A stretch of 19,683 nt of DNA from Nitrospinaceae bacterium (GCA_029937635.1 JAPYPM010000011.1:1-19683), one strand, 5' to 3'; counted from the first letter of the stretch, positions 8,340 to 16,159 are shown. Numbers and translations are program-made. Notes: generated by a model from the sequence alone, not told the origin.

Positions 8340-9627
8340 TTATTAAGTGCTGCTTGGCCTCTCCTACTGTAAATATTGAGCCAGTAATACAAACTATTCC
8401 GTTAGGTAAAGCGTTTTGCTTTGCTTTTATAATAGCTTCCGGGATATTTTCTATCACCTCACATGAGACGTTATAATTTTTTAAAATCTCTTTGAGTCGA
8501 GCTGGGCTTTCACTTCTCTCTTTGTTTGGGCGGACTAAAATAATATGATCTGCAAAATTAGTGAGTTCTTTCAGAATTTCATCAGACTGTTTGTCTTTCA
8601 TGATCCCGCAAATGATAATAAGTTTCGTATACGAGAAAAGTTTTTGCACAGACTTCGCCATTTTTTTGACAGCGGCTGGGTTATGAGCAATATCAAGAAG
8701 TACCGTAGGGTAAGATGAAATAACCTCCATTCGCCCCGCCCAAGAAGTATTTTTTAAGCCTTTTCTTATAGATTTTTCGCTGATTACCTTTCCAGTTTTG
8801 AGAGCATGATGCAAGCATGCCGACAATGCTAAAGCTGCGTTACTTGCCTGAAAGTCACCTAAAAGTGATAGTTCTAGGTCTTTATAAAAGACACTTTGGT
8901 TTCGATACGTAATTGATAGCGGGAAAGATTTGTTCTTTTTAAGTATTTTGACATTAAAATGTTCCCCTAAAAATTGCGCATTCGCTGATTTTTGATCTGA
9001 GATATTCTTTATTACGTCATGCACCTCTTTACTTACTTTACTAGCAAAAACCGTTCCGTTTTTCTTTATAATAGATGCTTTTTCAAAGGCGATTTCTTGG
9101 ATCGTGTTTCCAAGGTAGGACGTGTGATCTTTGTCTATGGAGGTGATTAAACTTATATCTCCTTTACAAAGGCTCGTAGCATCTAAACGGCCTCCCATTC
9201 CTACTTCAATTACATTGAGATCGGTTTCGTGCTTGGCAAAATGCAGAAATGCCATCACTGTGCTAAATTCAAAAAATGTAATGGGTGTATTTATCTTCTC
9301 CGTGGTTCTTTTGACCTTAGCTATTAGCTTAGTCATTTCATTGTCTGACAAGGGAATCCTGTTAACCTGAATTCGTTCACTGAAATTAATCAAATGAGGA
9401 GATGTGTAAAGACCAACACGGTAACCCGCATTGCGGAGGATTGACTCACAAAATGCTCCTGTTGATCCTTTGCCATTCGTGCCTGCTATATGAATCGTTG
9501 GGGATTTTTGTTGAGGGTTGCCTAGCGCATCCAGAACAGTAGAAATATTTTTTAGTCCCAGTTTGATTCCTTTTGGGATCAGACTGTAGAGATAATTTAA
9601 GGACTCTTCAGAAGTTGGCGTTGCCAT
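8281..9627 (-). CDS. folC: Bifunctional folylpolyglutamate/dihydrofolate synthase
   Basis: Mur-ligase-family enzyme that adds glutamate to dihydropteroate or folates using ATP. The P-loop is IHIAGTNGKGST (45-56). EVGMGGRLDAT, SIDKDHTSYLGNTIQEIAFEKASI and LLDIAHNPAA are the conserved Mg2+/ATP and linker motifs of the FolC group. The C-terminal domain ends with FTVGEAKQHLI, after which about 20 extra residues run over the lptD start. The length of 448 aa is normal. No Shine-Dalgarno is visible before the ATG. It begins 33 nt after the stop of the upstream unknown gene, so it is likely read from the same message. Confidence 0.92.
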   Translation of the reverse strand: MATPTSEESLNYLYSLIPKGIKLGLKNISTVLDALGNPQQKSPTIHIAGTNGKGSTGAFCESILRNAGYRVGLYTSPHLINFSERIQVNRIPLSDNEMTKLIAKVKRTTEKINTPITFFEFSTVMAFLHFAKHETDLNVIEVGMGGRLDATSLCKGDISLITSIDKDHTSYLGNTIQEIAFEKASIIKKNGTVFASKVSKEVHDVIKNISDQKSANAQFLGEHFNVKILKKNKSFPLSITYRNQSVFYKDLELSLLGDFQASNAALALSACLHHALKTGKVISEKSIRKGLKNTSWAGRMEVISSYPTVLLDIAHNPAAVKKMAKSVQKLFSYTKLIIICGIMKDKQSDEILKELTNFADHIILVRPNKERSESPARLKEILKNYNVSCEVIENIPEAIIKAKQNALPNGIVCITGSIFTVGEAKQHLINEPDIKINFSHSTGLHLNG

Positions 9628-9660
9628 GGATTATAAAACTTAATAAATATAGGGATATTC

Positions 9661-10293
9661 TTAATCGGAACAAATCTTAGAGAGAGTTTTCCAGGTAGCT
9701 AAACCCGCATCTGCCCAATTAAGCTCTAAAAAATCTGGACTCGCCAATGAATAGAAGCGACAAAGCTTTATATAACTCACAGCATTGATAGTGTCCCTTA
9801 TTTTTATTTCAGAAGCTTCGTTGAGGGGGATAAAGTTATTCATATTCTTCTCCCATTCCCAAGGAGTTGGAGTGGTTGCCAATTGAATATCTTTCCATTC
9901 GGGGTGATCTTTTAGCTGTATTAACTTTTCGATTAAGGAAGACTGGTTTTCCTGTTTAAGAATGAGTGAAAAAATTAAATCATGACCCCACCAAAATAAG
10001 GTCCGATATGTAAACATTTTACTCTTTGAGAACATTTGTGGCATATCCAAAGAAATAAAAGGAAAACCGTTGTGGTTTTCTCCTCGCACGATCTGTCCTT
10101 TTACAATATCTGATTCAGGAGGGCAGGGGTGTGGTGCCTGAGATAGAATTTTTATGACCTCTTGTTTAAGGCTGGTAAGGTTGGCTTCAGCCTTTTTCAT
10201 AATAGCTGGTTTATGTAGAAAAATATCTACCGTGTTAAATAATTTGACTTCCAAGGGAGACCATTCGTCAGATATAGGTGCTTTTTTGGTCAT
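9661..10293 (-). CDS. Conserved-looking protein of unknown function, 210 aa
   Basis: I do not recognise this family. The protein is cytosolic in appearance, with no signal peptide or clear membrane helix. It is rich in tryptophan and other aromatics: FWWGHDLIFSLIL around 104-116, HPEWKDIQ, PTPWEWEKNMNNF and LELNWADAGLATWKTL near the C-terminus. A predicted helix at 30-55 is followed by a Pro/Cys segment, APHPCPPESD. Codon use and the tight 33-nt spacing to folC indicate a real gene of the same operon. A role linked to folate, the envelope or motility cannot be inferred from sequence. Confidence 0.75.
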   Translation of the reverse strand: MTKKAPISDEWSPLEVKLFNTVDIFLHKPAIMKKAEANLTSLKQEVIKILSQAPHPCPPESDIVKGQIVRGENHNGFPFISLDMPQMFSKSKMFTYRTLFWWGHDLIFSLILKQENQSSLIEKLIQLKDHPEWKDIQLATTPTPWEWEKNMNNFIPLNEASEIKIRDTINAVSYIKLCRFYSLASPDFLELNWADAGLATWKTLSKICSD

Positions 10294-10398
10294 AGAAAGT
10301 TGAATAGATAGTTTTTCAGGAAGGGAGAAACCAGTAGCTAAAGTTCACATTGAGTTGTTATAAAGATGGGATTAAAAAGTTTTATTCTTGGGTAGAAA

Positions 10399-10785
10399 TT
10401 AAAATTTAGTCTTTTTAGCTTGAATGTCTTCCCTTTGTCGTCCCATAACATAATGATGAACCAGGTCATCCATTTCGTCTGTAGTGTCAGTAATTGAGCA
10501 ACGGCAAATGTTTGTATCATCAATTTTATGGATAATGACTTTTGCGGCAAAAGGTTCAACGTCTCGACTCAATTTAATTTTACACTCGTGGGTTGAACCA
10601 ATTTCGTGATCATCGTTTGGAAAAGAAATTCCGCCTGCACATATATCGACTGCCTTTGATGTCTTTCCCCCTTTAATTTTAATCAGGATTGGTTCGTCGT
10701 CTGAGGGGTAAACACGGTACGAACCTCTATTACCCTCTGGGACTTCAAACATCTTTTTATCTTCTTTTTTTTTATTCCAGAACAA
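10399..10785 (-). CDS. Small PilZ-domain protein, putative c-di-GMP receptor
   Basis: A 128-aa protein made almost entirely of one PilZ-like domain. The RxxxR motif is RGSYR (R20, R24). The second motif, normally (D/N)xSxxG, is DICAGG (D47-G52) with Cys in place of Ser. The beta-rich core follows to about residue 105. It would bind cyclic di-GMP through the two arginines and D47, although the Cys substitution leaves this open. The start is a TTG, supported by a perfect AGGAGG 7 nt upstream; an internal ATG at residue 12 is the alternative. It lies just downstream of motAB on the same strand, which suggests a flagellar brake or motility switch (inference). Confidence 0.75.
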   Translation of the reverse strand: MFWNKKKEDKKMFEVPEGNRGSYRVYPSDDEPILIKIKGGKTSKAVDICAGGISFPNDDHEIGSTHECKIKLSRDVEPFAAKVIIHKIDDTNICRCSITDTTDEMDDLVHHYVMGRQREDIQAKKTKF

Positions 10786-10880
10786 AATTAATCCTCCTAT
10801 TTTCGACCTAATTTTCTTTTCTTACTGGCGTTAATATATAAATATTTTCAACTGCATAAAAACAAATATCTTTAATAACC

Positions 10881-10976
10881 TTATTCTTCTTTTTTGTCAA
10901 ATTCAACCCTCCTGTTTTTAGCTCTTACAGATTGTGTTAAATATTGTTTGGAAAAGCTAAAGGGTGGTAATAAGTG
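10881..10976 (-). pseudogene. Relic of a second motB/OmpA-domain 3' end
   Basis: Directly after the motB stop, in the same frame, 31 sense codons run to a second TAA. They include VRAKNRRVEFDKKEE, which matches GRAKNRRIEFVLEK at the end of the MotB OmpA-like domain. At DNA level 10898-10925 is identical to 11057-11084 at 25 of 28 positions. Weaker similarity continues upstream through TTTTCCAA and AACACAA, with small indels that break the original frame. This is the remains of a tandem duplication or of a deleted motB paralogue. Confidence 0.7.
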
Positions 10977-11999
10977 TTAAGTTTTTTTAGGCTTCATATT
11001 TTCCCTTCCATCAACTTTTTTCTTTTTTGATTTTTTTTCAGGCATTTTTTCTAGCACAAATTCAATCCGCCTGTTTTTGGCTCTCCCTTCTTTTGTGTTA
11101 TTTGGTACCATTGGAAAAGTGTCCGCGTATCCTGTTGCAGTCAATCGCTCAGGTTCAATTCCTTTATCATAAAAATAGCGTAGCACAGCAGTTGCTCGAA
11201 CTGCGGAGAGTTCCCAATTTGATTCAAATTTTGGTGTGTTTATAGGTACATCATCTGTATGCCCTTGTATGAAAATTTTATAATTCTTCCCTTTTTTATT
11301 TATAACTTTAACGATTTCGTTAAGGACTGGTCGAGCTTCCGATCTAAGTTTTGCGCCACCTTTCTTAAACAAATTGAGTCCTGGAACTCTAAGAACTACT
11401 TTCTTTTCTATAGTATCTTCTGTTTTTGCTTTAGATGCATCCCTCATCTCCTTAAGGTTTTTCATTACTTTCGTGGAATCCACCACCTTCATGATTTTAG
11501 CTAGACCATCAGGGCCATCTTCTTCAACCATCATATCGATAGCGGATTTAAATTTTTCCGTATTATCTTTTTCAACAGAATAAAAGAGTACGAAAAATAC
11601 CATCAGCAATGTAACCATATCCGCAAATGTTGCCATCCATGGCTCGACTCCACCAGGAATATAATCAAGTGGAACTTTGTCACCGCTACTTTTTTTTTCA
11701 GCTGGTTTTTTTTTCAGTCCTGCTTCTTCAAATTTTTTCTCCCAGTCCTCGTTGAGTTTGGTTTTTTGATTATCAAGCTTGTCTTTAGTTTGTTGCTCTT
11801 GAAGATTTAATTTATCTTCCCCTTTTTTAACATTATCTTGCTCTTTTTCGAGCTCTATTTTTGTTTTGTCAAGAGCTTTTTGATATTTATCTTTTTGATC
11901 TTTAAGTTTTATGGCTGCTTTATCGTTGACTGCTTTGAGTTTTTTTACAGCGCCTTCCAGTTTTTGCATCCTTTGTTGAGTTGGGTCTGCGTCAGCCAT
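10977..11999 (-). CDS. motB: Flagellar stator protein MotB with long N-terminal coiled coil
   Basis: Peptidoglycan-anchored half of the ion-driven flagellar stator. A single membrane helix at about 121-141 (WMATFADMVTLLMVFFVLFY) carries the ion-binding Asp D127. The periplasmic OmpA-like peptidoglycan-binding domain spans about 205-318, with QGHTDDVPI (245-253), NWELSAVRA (261-269) and GRAKNRRIEF (305-314). Unusually, about 115 residues precede the membrane helix, where MotB normally has about 20-30. Residues 10-95 are Lys/Glu/Gln-rich with heptad-like spacing and should form a cytoplasmic coiled coil. The C-terminal 20 residues are Lys-rich. It lies 87 nt downstream of motA. No Shine-Dalgarno is obvious before ATG 11999. 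Confidence 0.9.
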   Translation of the reverse strand: MADADPTQQRMQKLEGAVKKLKAVNDKAAIKLKDQKDKYQKALDKTKIELEKEQDNVKKGEDKLNLQEQQTKDKLDNQKTKLNEDWEKKFEEAGLKKKPAEKKSSGDKVPLDYIPGGVEPWMATFADMVTLLMVFFVLFYSVEKDNTEKFKSAIDMMVEEDGPDGLAKIMKVVDSTKVMKNLKEMRDASKAKTEDTIEKKVVLRVPGLNLFKKGGAKLRSEARPVLNEIVKVINKKGKNYKIFIQGHTDDVPINTPKFESNWELSAVRATAVLRYFYDKGIEPERLTATGYADTFPMVPNNTKEGRAKNRRIEFVLEKMPEKKSKKKKVDGRENMKPKKT

Positions 12000-12086
12000 G
12001 GAGGTAGTTTTAGGTGAGGTTTTCTATTGAGTTATTTAATAATAAACTAGTGGTAATTAAATTTGTTTATAAACTAAGAGTTAAAT

Positions 12087-12857
12087 TTATTTCTTTTTTT
12101 TCTTTTCCAAAGGCACTCTATCTCTTCCGGGAATATAGGATGAAAGCTTCTCGTATACGGTCATTGGGTTGCCTTCTGCAAGAATGGCACATGCTCCTTC
12201 AAAGGTAATTTCTAAATTCATAACTTCGGTTGCTGTTCTTGATGCGAGTTTTGCTCCAATAGGATTCCAAAGCATATTCGCAAACATGGCCCCATACATT
12301 GTGGTTAAAAGAGCAACCGCCATAGCGGGTCCTACAGCTGTTGGGTCAGAAAGGTTAGCTAGCATCTGGACTAGGCCAATCAAGGTACCAATCATTCCGA
12401 AAGCTGGGCAATATGCAGCTAATTTGGCAAAAACATCCTGGATGACTGCATGGCGTGCCTTCATAGCATCAATTTCAATGGTTAGCGCACTTCGTATTAC
12501 GTCCTCCTCAGTGCCATCGGCGATTAAGTTTGCAGCTTTTCTCAAGAAATCCTCTTCAAATTTCATTTTGCTCAATGCTACGAGTCCGCTTTTCCGTGTT
12601 ACTTGGCATAGATCACACATCGTTTGAACCATTTGGTTAGGTTCCATTTTATCAGCAGTCATACAGAAGATAGCTGCTTTGAAGGCAGCTATTACGTCTT
12701 TCATCGGGAATGCCATTAGGCAGGCTGAAACTGCACCACCAAATACAATCATTAGGCCCGCAACATCTACAAACATATCCATAGTTCCACCCATAAGCAT
12801 GGCTGATAGAATAAGTCCATTGCCTACAATAATTCCAATTAGTGTTCCTAAATCCAT
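12087..12857 (-). CDS. motA: Flagellar stator protein MotA (PomA-like)
   Basis: Four-helix inner-membrane stator subunit that with MotB conducts ions and turns the rotor. The N-terminus MDLGTLIGIIVGNGLI and the length of 256 aa resemble the PomA branch. The cytoplasmic loop (about 60-140) carries R88 and further charged residues for FliG contact. The last two helices contain YCPAFGMIGTLIGLVQML with P151, and ALLTTMYGAMFANMLWNP with the TT pair and P199. The threonines at the pore-facing positions are compatible with Na+ coupling, but this is not decisive. AGGAG lies 8 nt before the ATG. A weak promoter candidate precedes it, and motB follows. Confidence 0.92.
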   Translation of the reverse strand: MDLGTLIGIIVGNGLILSAMLMGGTMDMFVDVAGLMIVFGGAVSACLMAFPMKDVIAAFKAAIFCMTADKMEPNQMVQTMCDLCQVTRKSGLVALSKMKFEEDFLRKAANLIADGTEEDVIRSALTIEIDAMKARHAVIQDVFAKLAAYCPAFGMIGTLIGLVQMLANLSDPTAVGPAMAVALLTTMYGAMFANMLWNPIGAKLASRTATEVMNLEITFEGACAILAEGNPMTVYEKLSSYIPGRDRVPLEKKKKK

Positions 12858-13193
12858 GGTGAAACTCCTAGTTTTCTAAATATATTACAAATATACTCTT
12901 TGCATATTTTGCCAGAATGAATTTTTTCAAATCTTCCGCTATTTTTGCGATCATTTCAAGAAATTTGAGTTTTATTGAAAATCATACTTTTTATGCATTT
13001 TAATGTTTACTTTGTATTAGTAGCGGTAGGATTCTGTTTATTAATTAGTTTAAAATCAAAAATTTAGGCAGTTTTGTAGAGCTTATAACATGTCCGTAAT
13101 TTCTTTGGGACTAAAACCTCAAAGGTGATTACTTAAAATATTAAATTGAATTATAGATAAGTTTATTTAACTATATGAAAATAAATAAATATT
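12858..13193 (-). promoter_or_regulatory. Gene-free region upstream of motA with a candidate promoter
   Basis: This 336-nt AT-rich gap lies between the end of the dppF-type gene and motA and shows no gene. The best promoter candidate on the minus strand is TTGAAA-N18-TATGCA (12930 to 12901), about 45 nt before motA. No sigma-28 or properly spaced sigma-54 site is visible. No convincing terminator for the upstream ABC genes is present either; a short stem (CTTTG with CAAAG, near 13105-13125) lacks a U-tract. Confidence 0.3.
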
Positions 13194-14159
13194 TTAATTA
13201 TACAGATGACACTTTACTGTGTGTTCTTTTGCTAGTTCTAAAGTGGTGGGTTTTTCGGTTTTGCAGCGGTCCATCGCTTCGGGGCAACGAGTATGAAAAT
13301 GGCACCCTGAAGGAGGATTAAGGGGGGAGGGCACATCACCGCTTAATGATACATGATTATTTGTTTTTTTTGGATTTGTCGATGGTTTGGCAGCAAGTAA
13401 CGCTCGTGTGTATGGGTGAGCGGCATCTTTATTTAGAATTTCCGTTGGAGCTGTCTCGACTATTTGTCCTAAATACATAACGGCAGTTCTATGAGATAAA
13501 TGTTTTACAACGTTCAAGTCATGAGAAATGAATAATATTGTAATGTTTTCCTTTTCCTGAAGCTCTTGTAATAAATTTATAATCTGTGCCTGAATAGACA
13601 CATCCAATGCTGAAACCGGCTCGTCACAAACCAGATAGCGTGGACTTAGAGACAGTGCTCTGGCAATCCCTATTCGTTGCCTTTGTCCACCCGAAAATTC
13701 ATGTGGATACCGGTTCATAAAAGAATTTGGTAGACCCACCTTTTGCATAATTTCTGTGATTTTTGACCTTAGGTTTGATTTGTCTGCTAAACCGTGAACC
13801 ATCATAGCCTCTCCTATAATTCTTTCTACAGTGAAGCGTGGATTGAGTGAACTAAAGGGGTCCTGGAATATTATCTGCATTTTTGGTCGCAACTTGTTTA
13901 GACTTTGTTTGTCAAGCTTCAGGATGTTCACCCTGTCAAAAAAAACTTCTCCTGATGTTGGTTCAATGAGGTTTATTGACATTCGCCCAAGCGTTGTTTT
14001 ACCACAACCTGACTCACCAACTAATCCAAGAATTTCACCGTGATCTATGTCTAGTGATACACCATCTACCGCTTTCACAGTTTTTGTGTTTCGAGATAGA
14101 AAACCATCATGAATGAAAAAATGTTTTTTGAGTGAACGAATGCTAATCATGGTCGTCAT
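13194..14159 (-). CDS. dppF: Oligopeptide/dipeptide ABC transporter ATPase, DppF/OppF type
   Basis: Cytosolic ATPase of a peptide (or nickel/other solute) importer. Using ATG 14159 it has 321 aa: Walker A GESGCGKT (48-55), Q-loop QDPFSSLNPR, signature FSGGQ (155-159) and Walker B YLVCDEP (D179). The C-terminal oligo_HPY region has the four-Cys pattern GCHFHTRCPEAMDRC...KC, the type shown to hold an Fe-S cluster in a DppD. ATG 14159 overlaps the stop of the preceding gene as ATGA and follows AAGGAAG. An ATG six codons further upstream (14177) is less likely. DppD and DppF form a heterodimer. Permease and binding-protein genes are not in the window. Confidence 0.88.
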   Translation of the reverse strand: MTTMISIRSLKKHFFIHDGFLSRNTKTVKAVDGVSLDIDHGEILGLVGESGCGKTTLGRMSINLIEPTSGEVFFDRVNILKLDKQSLNKLRPKMQIIFQDPFSSLNPRFTVERIIGEAMMVHGLADKSNLRSKITEIMQKVGLPNSFMNRYPHEFSGGQRQRIGIARALSLSPRYLVCDEPVSALDVSIQAQIINLLQELQEKENITILFISHDLNVVKHLSHRTAVMYLGQIVETAPTEILNKDAAHPYTRALLAAKPSTNPKKTNNHVSLSGDVPSPLNPPSGCHFHTRCPEAMDRCKTEKPTTLELAKEHTVKCHLYN

Positions 14160-15151
14160 CGAACTTCCTTTACACATTCTTCGTAAAGCCAGCAGGCGAC
14201 TTTATGAGTACTTTCTTTTTTTAAGTTTGAAAGTGGAGGCTGTTTTTGGCAACGTGGCATAGCGTCTTTGCATCTTGGATGAAATGCACAACCTTGGGGA
14301 AGATAAGCTGGATGAGGTACAGATCCAGGGATAGATTCCAATTTGGATTTATTATCTTCCTTTGGAAGTGAATTGAGAAGGCCACGAGTATATGGGTGCA
14401 TGGGACTTTCAAATAGAGAGTCCACAGAAGCCTCCTCGACAATTTTTCCTGAATACATCACAGTAACTCGATCGGCAAACTGAGCAACTATTCCAAGGTT
14501 ATGGGTTATTAGAAGGATAGACATTTCTGATTCTTGCTTCAGTGAGGATAGTAAGTTGAGTATTTGAGCCTGAATTGTAACGTCTAAAGCAGTTGTTGGT
14601 TCGTCAGCTATAAGCAATGAAGGGCGACATGCAATAGCGATTGCAATCATTACTCTTTGCTTCATACCTCCAGATAACTCATGCGGGTATTGGTCGATTC
14701 TTATCTCAGGTGAGGCTATAGATACTTTATAAAGTAGCTCAAGGGTTTGTTTTCGGGTTTCTCCTTTGGTTGTATTTTGATGTTGGATGATAGCTTCACC
14801 AATCTGATCACCTATTGTGAAAATTGGGTTAAGGGATGTCATGGGCTCCTGGAAAATCATGCTGATATCATTTCCACGAACCTTTTGCATGTCAGCTTCT
14901 GAAAGGTTTAATAAATCTTGGTTATTGAATTTAATTTCACCTGACTCAAAACGACCTGGAGGTATTGGAATTAGCCTAAGAATGCTTAGCGCGGTAACCG
15001 ACTTGCCACAACCAGACTCACCAACAATTGCTAGGATTTCGGCATGGTTCACATGAAGGCTCACACCACGGACAGCTTGTACGGCACTATCATTTGTTTG
15101 AAAACTCGTAGTTAAATTTTCAATTTGGAGAAGAGGTGTTGTTGTGGGCAT
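14156..15151 (-). CDS. dppD: Oligopeptide/dipeptide ABC transporter ATPase, DppD/OppD type
   Basis: Partner ATPase of the following gene, 331 aa. Walker A is GESGCGKS (44-51), the Q-loop QEPMTSLNP, the signature LSGGM (159-163) and Walker B LLIADEP (D183, E184), followed by the D-loop TALD. The C-terminal oligo_HPY segment again has four cysteines (GCAFHPRCKDAMPRC and AC near the end). The stop overlaps the start of dppF by 4 nt, a sign of coupled translation. It starts 65 nt after the parvulin-rhodanese gene; a 6-bp hairpin (15161-15175) lies just before its ATG. The solute is not known. The symbol reflects family only; OppD or a nickel-type homologue is possible. Confidence 0.88.
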   Translation of the reverse strand: MPTTTPLLQIENLTTSFQTNDSAVQAVRGVSLHVNHAEILAIVGESGCGKSVTALSILRLIPIPPGRFESGEIKFNNQDLLNLSEADMQKVRGNDISMIFQEPMTSLNPIFTIGDQIGEAIIQHQNTTKGETRKQTLELLYKVSIASPEIRIDQYPHELSGGMKQRVMIAIAIACRPSLLIADEPTTALDVTIQAQILNLLSSLKQESEMSILLITHNLGIVAQFADRVTVMYSGKIVEEASVDSLFESPMHPYTRGLLNSLPKEDNKSKLESIPGSVPHPAYLPQGCAFHPRCKDAMPRCQKQPPLSNLKKESTHKVACWLYEECVKEVR

Positions 15152-15160
15152 CTTACATCC

Positions 15161-15175
15161 GGGATTTGCAATCCC
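15161..15175. other. Small perfect hairpin before dppD
   Basis: GGGATT-TGC-AATCCC is a perfect 6-bp inverted repeat 9 nt upstream of the dppD start codon, inside the 65-nt gap behind the parvulin-rhodanese gene. It is not followed by a T-run on the minus strand, so it is not a standard terminator. It could affect ribosome access to dppD, which has only a weak Shine-Dalgarno. Confidence 0.35.
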
Positions 15176-15216
15176 AAAATCAAGACTGATTATTTTTGGA
15201 ATTGGACTAATATGAC

Positions 15217-15927
15217 TTAGTGTTTGTGCTGATGGGAATCATTGTCCTCTGATCCCTCTTCAATGATATCTTCATAACGATAGCCATCATCTGATTCAAT
15301 TTCGTAGCGAGCCAAAGATGGATCTATCTTGTCCGACCACGCGTCAATTCCCCCTTCAAGACATTTGGCGTAAGAAAATCCTTGTTGAACAAGCCACCTG
15401 ACAAAGCTTGGGCTTCGATCTTGCTTCCAATCAATTAGAATGAGCTCTTCATCTTTTTGGAGGTCTGAAAGTATAGATGCGCTATTTTCTTTAGTGATAA
15501 GTTGTGCGCCTTCAATGTGAGCAATGTCCCATTCCCAACTTTCGCGCAAATCTAGAAGAATGAGGTTGGATCCACCTGCGCTCAGCCGATTATTCAGTTC
15601 TTCCGGTGTGATGATATTTAAGTCAACCGACTGAACCTCTAGGTTTTCTAGTTTTACTTCGGTAATCAATAAAATATGGTATCCGTATTCTGAATGTACA
15701 GGGCCAATAATTTTATTTATTTTGTCATTTGTTATTTCTTCACCCATCAAAGAAAGAGCGGCTTCTTCTGGCATCCAGCCGAGATCACCCCCTTGTTGTT
15801 TGGATGGACACGTGCTATATTTTTCTACAACATCTTTAAATAGCTCATCTGCATCCAGTGCCTTTTTAGCAGCAACTGCATCGTCTATTGAGTGGGTAAA
15901 TACTTGGCTTGCCCTAATCTGTACCAT
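15217..15927 (-). CDS. Parvulin-type prolyl isomerase fused to a catalytically dead rhodanese domain
   Basis: A cytosolic 236-aa two-domain protein. Residues 1-92 are a parvulin (PpiC/rotamase) domain: IRASQVF, AVAAKKALDADELFKDVVEKYSTCPSKQQGGDLGW and IGPVHSEYGYHILLI. Residues about 104-205 are a rhodanese domain: TPEELNNRLS, LLDLRESWEWDIAHIEGA and LEGGIDAW. In the rhodanese active loop the catalytic Cys is replaced by Asp (ILIDWKQDRS, D166), so it should not transfer sulfur and may bind a partner instead. The tail is acidic and then His-rich (DNDSHQHKH), possibly metal-binding. GGAGG lies 9 nt before the ATG, and a near-consensus promoter precedes it. It is the first gene of the apparent operon with dppD and dppF, but a functional link to peptide uptake is not evident. 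Confidence 0.85.
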   Translation of the reverse strand: MVQIRASQVFTHSIDDAVAAKKALDADELFKDVVEKYSTCPSKQQGGDLGWMPEEAALSLMGEEITNDKINKIIGPVHSEYGYHILLITEVKLENLEVQSVDLNIITPEELNNRLSAGGSNLILLDLRESWEWDIAHIEGAQLITKENSASILSDLQKDEELILIDWKQDRSPSFVRWLVQQGFSYAKCLEGGIDAWSDKIDPSLARYEIESDDGYRYEDIIEEGSEDNDSHQHKH

Positions 15928-15965
15928 TGATGTGAACCTCCGTATTGCAAAAGACTTTTTTAACT

Positions 15966-15994
15966 ATCATAATGCTCTATTTAGATTATGTCAA
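15966..15994 (-). promoter_or_regulatory. Sigma-70-type promoter of the parvulin-rhodanese/dppDF operon
   Basis: On the minus strand TTGACA (15994-15989), a 17-nt spacer and TATGAT (15971-15966) form a near-consensus housekeeping promoter. It lies about 40 nt upstream of the ATG at 15927, which has its own Shine-Dalgarno. Confidence 0.72.
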
Positions 15995-16159
15995 AACGTT
16001 GTTGTTTAAAATAAATATATTAGCATGTAGAAATCTGATGGTTTATAGGGTTGAGATTAGGTTTAAATAAAACCAGTTTGTTATTTTAATTTTTAAAATT
16101 ATTTTTGATCCCTCCTTTTATATTAATTCATTTAACCAATAATTTAATAATATTATTTT

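Noticed and set aside
12169..12627. Plus-strand open frame of about 150 codons opposite motA
   Set aside because: It is antisense to a well-supported gene, its translation has no recognisable motif, and no ribosome site precedes it. The same holds for the other antisense frames over mqnP, lptD, motB, dppD and the lipoprotein gene.
12899..12920. Sigma-54-like GG...GC site (CTGGCAAAATATGCA) upstream of motA on the minus strand
   Set aside because: The GG and GC are 8 nt apart instead of 10, which abolishes sigma-54 recognition; a weak sigma-70-type core in the same place is more plausible.
14160..14177. Upstream ATG for the dppF gene
   Set aside because: Its added residues (MCKGSS) come from the AAAGGAAG ribosome site itself, and ATG 14159 gives the usual ATGA overlap with dppD.
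16057..16075. Short inverted repeat GGTTTAAATAAAACC upstream of the cation transporter
   Set aside because: Only five A/T-rich base pairs, expected by chance in this composition and not aligned with any promoter element.
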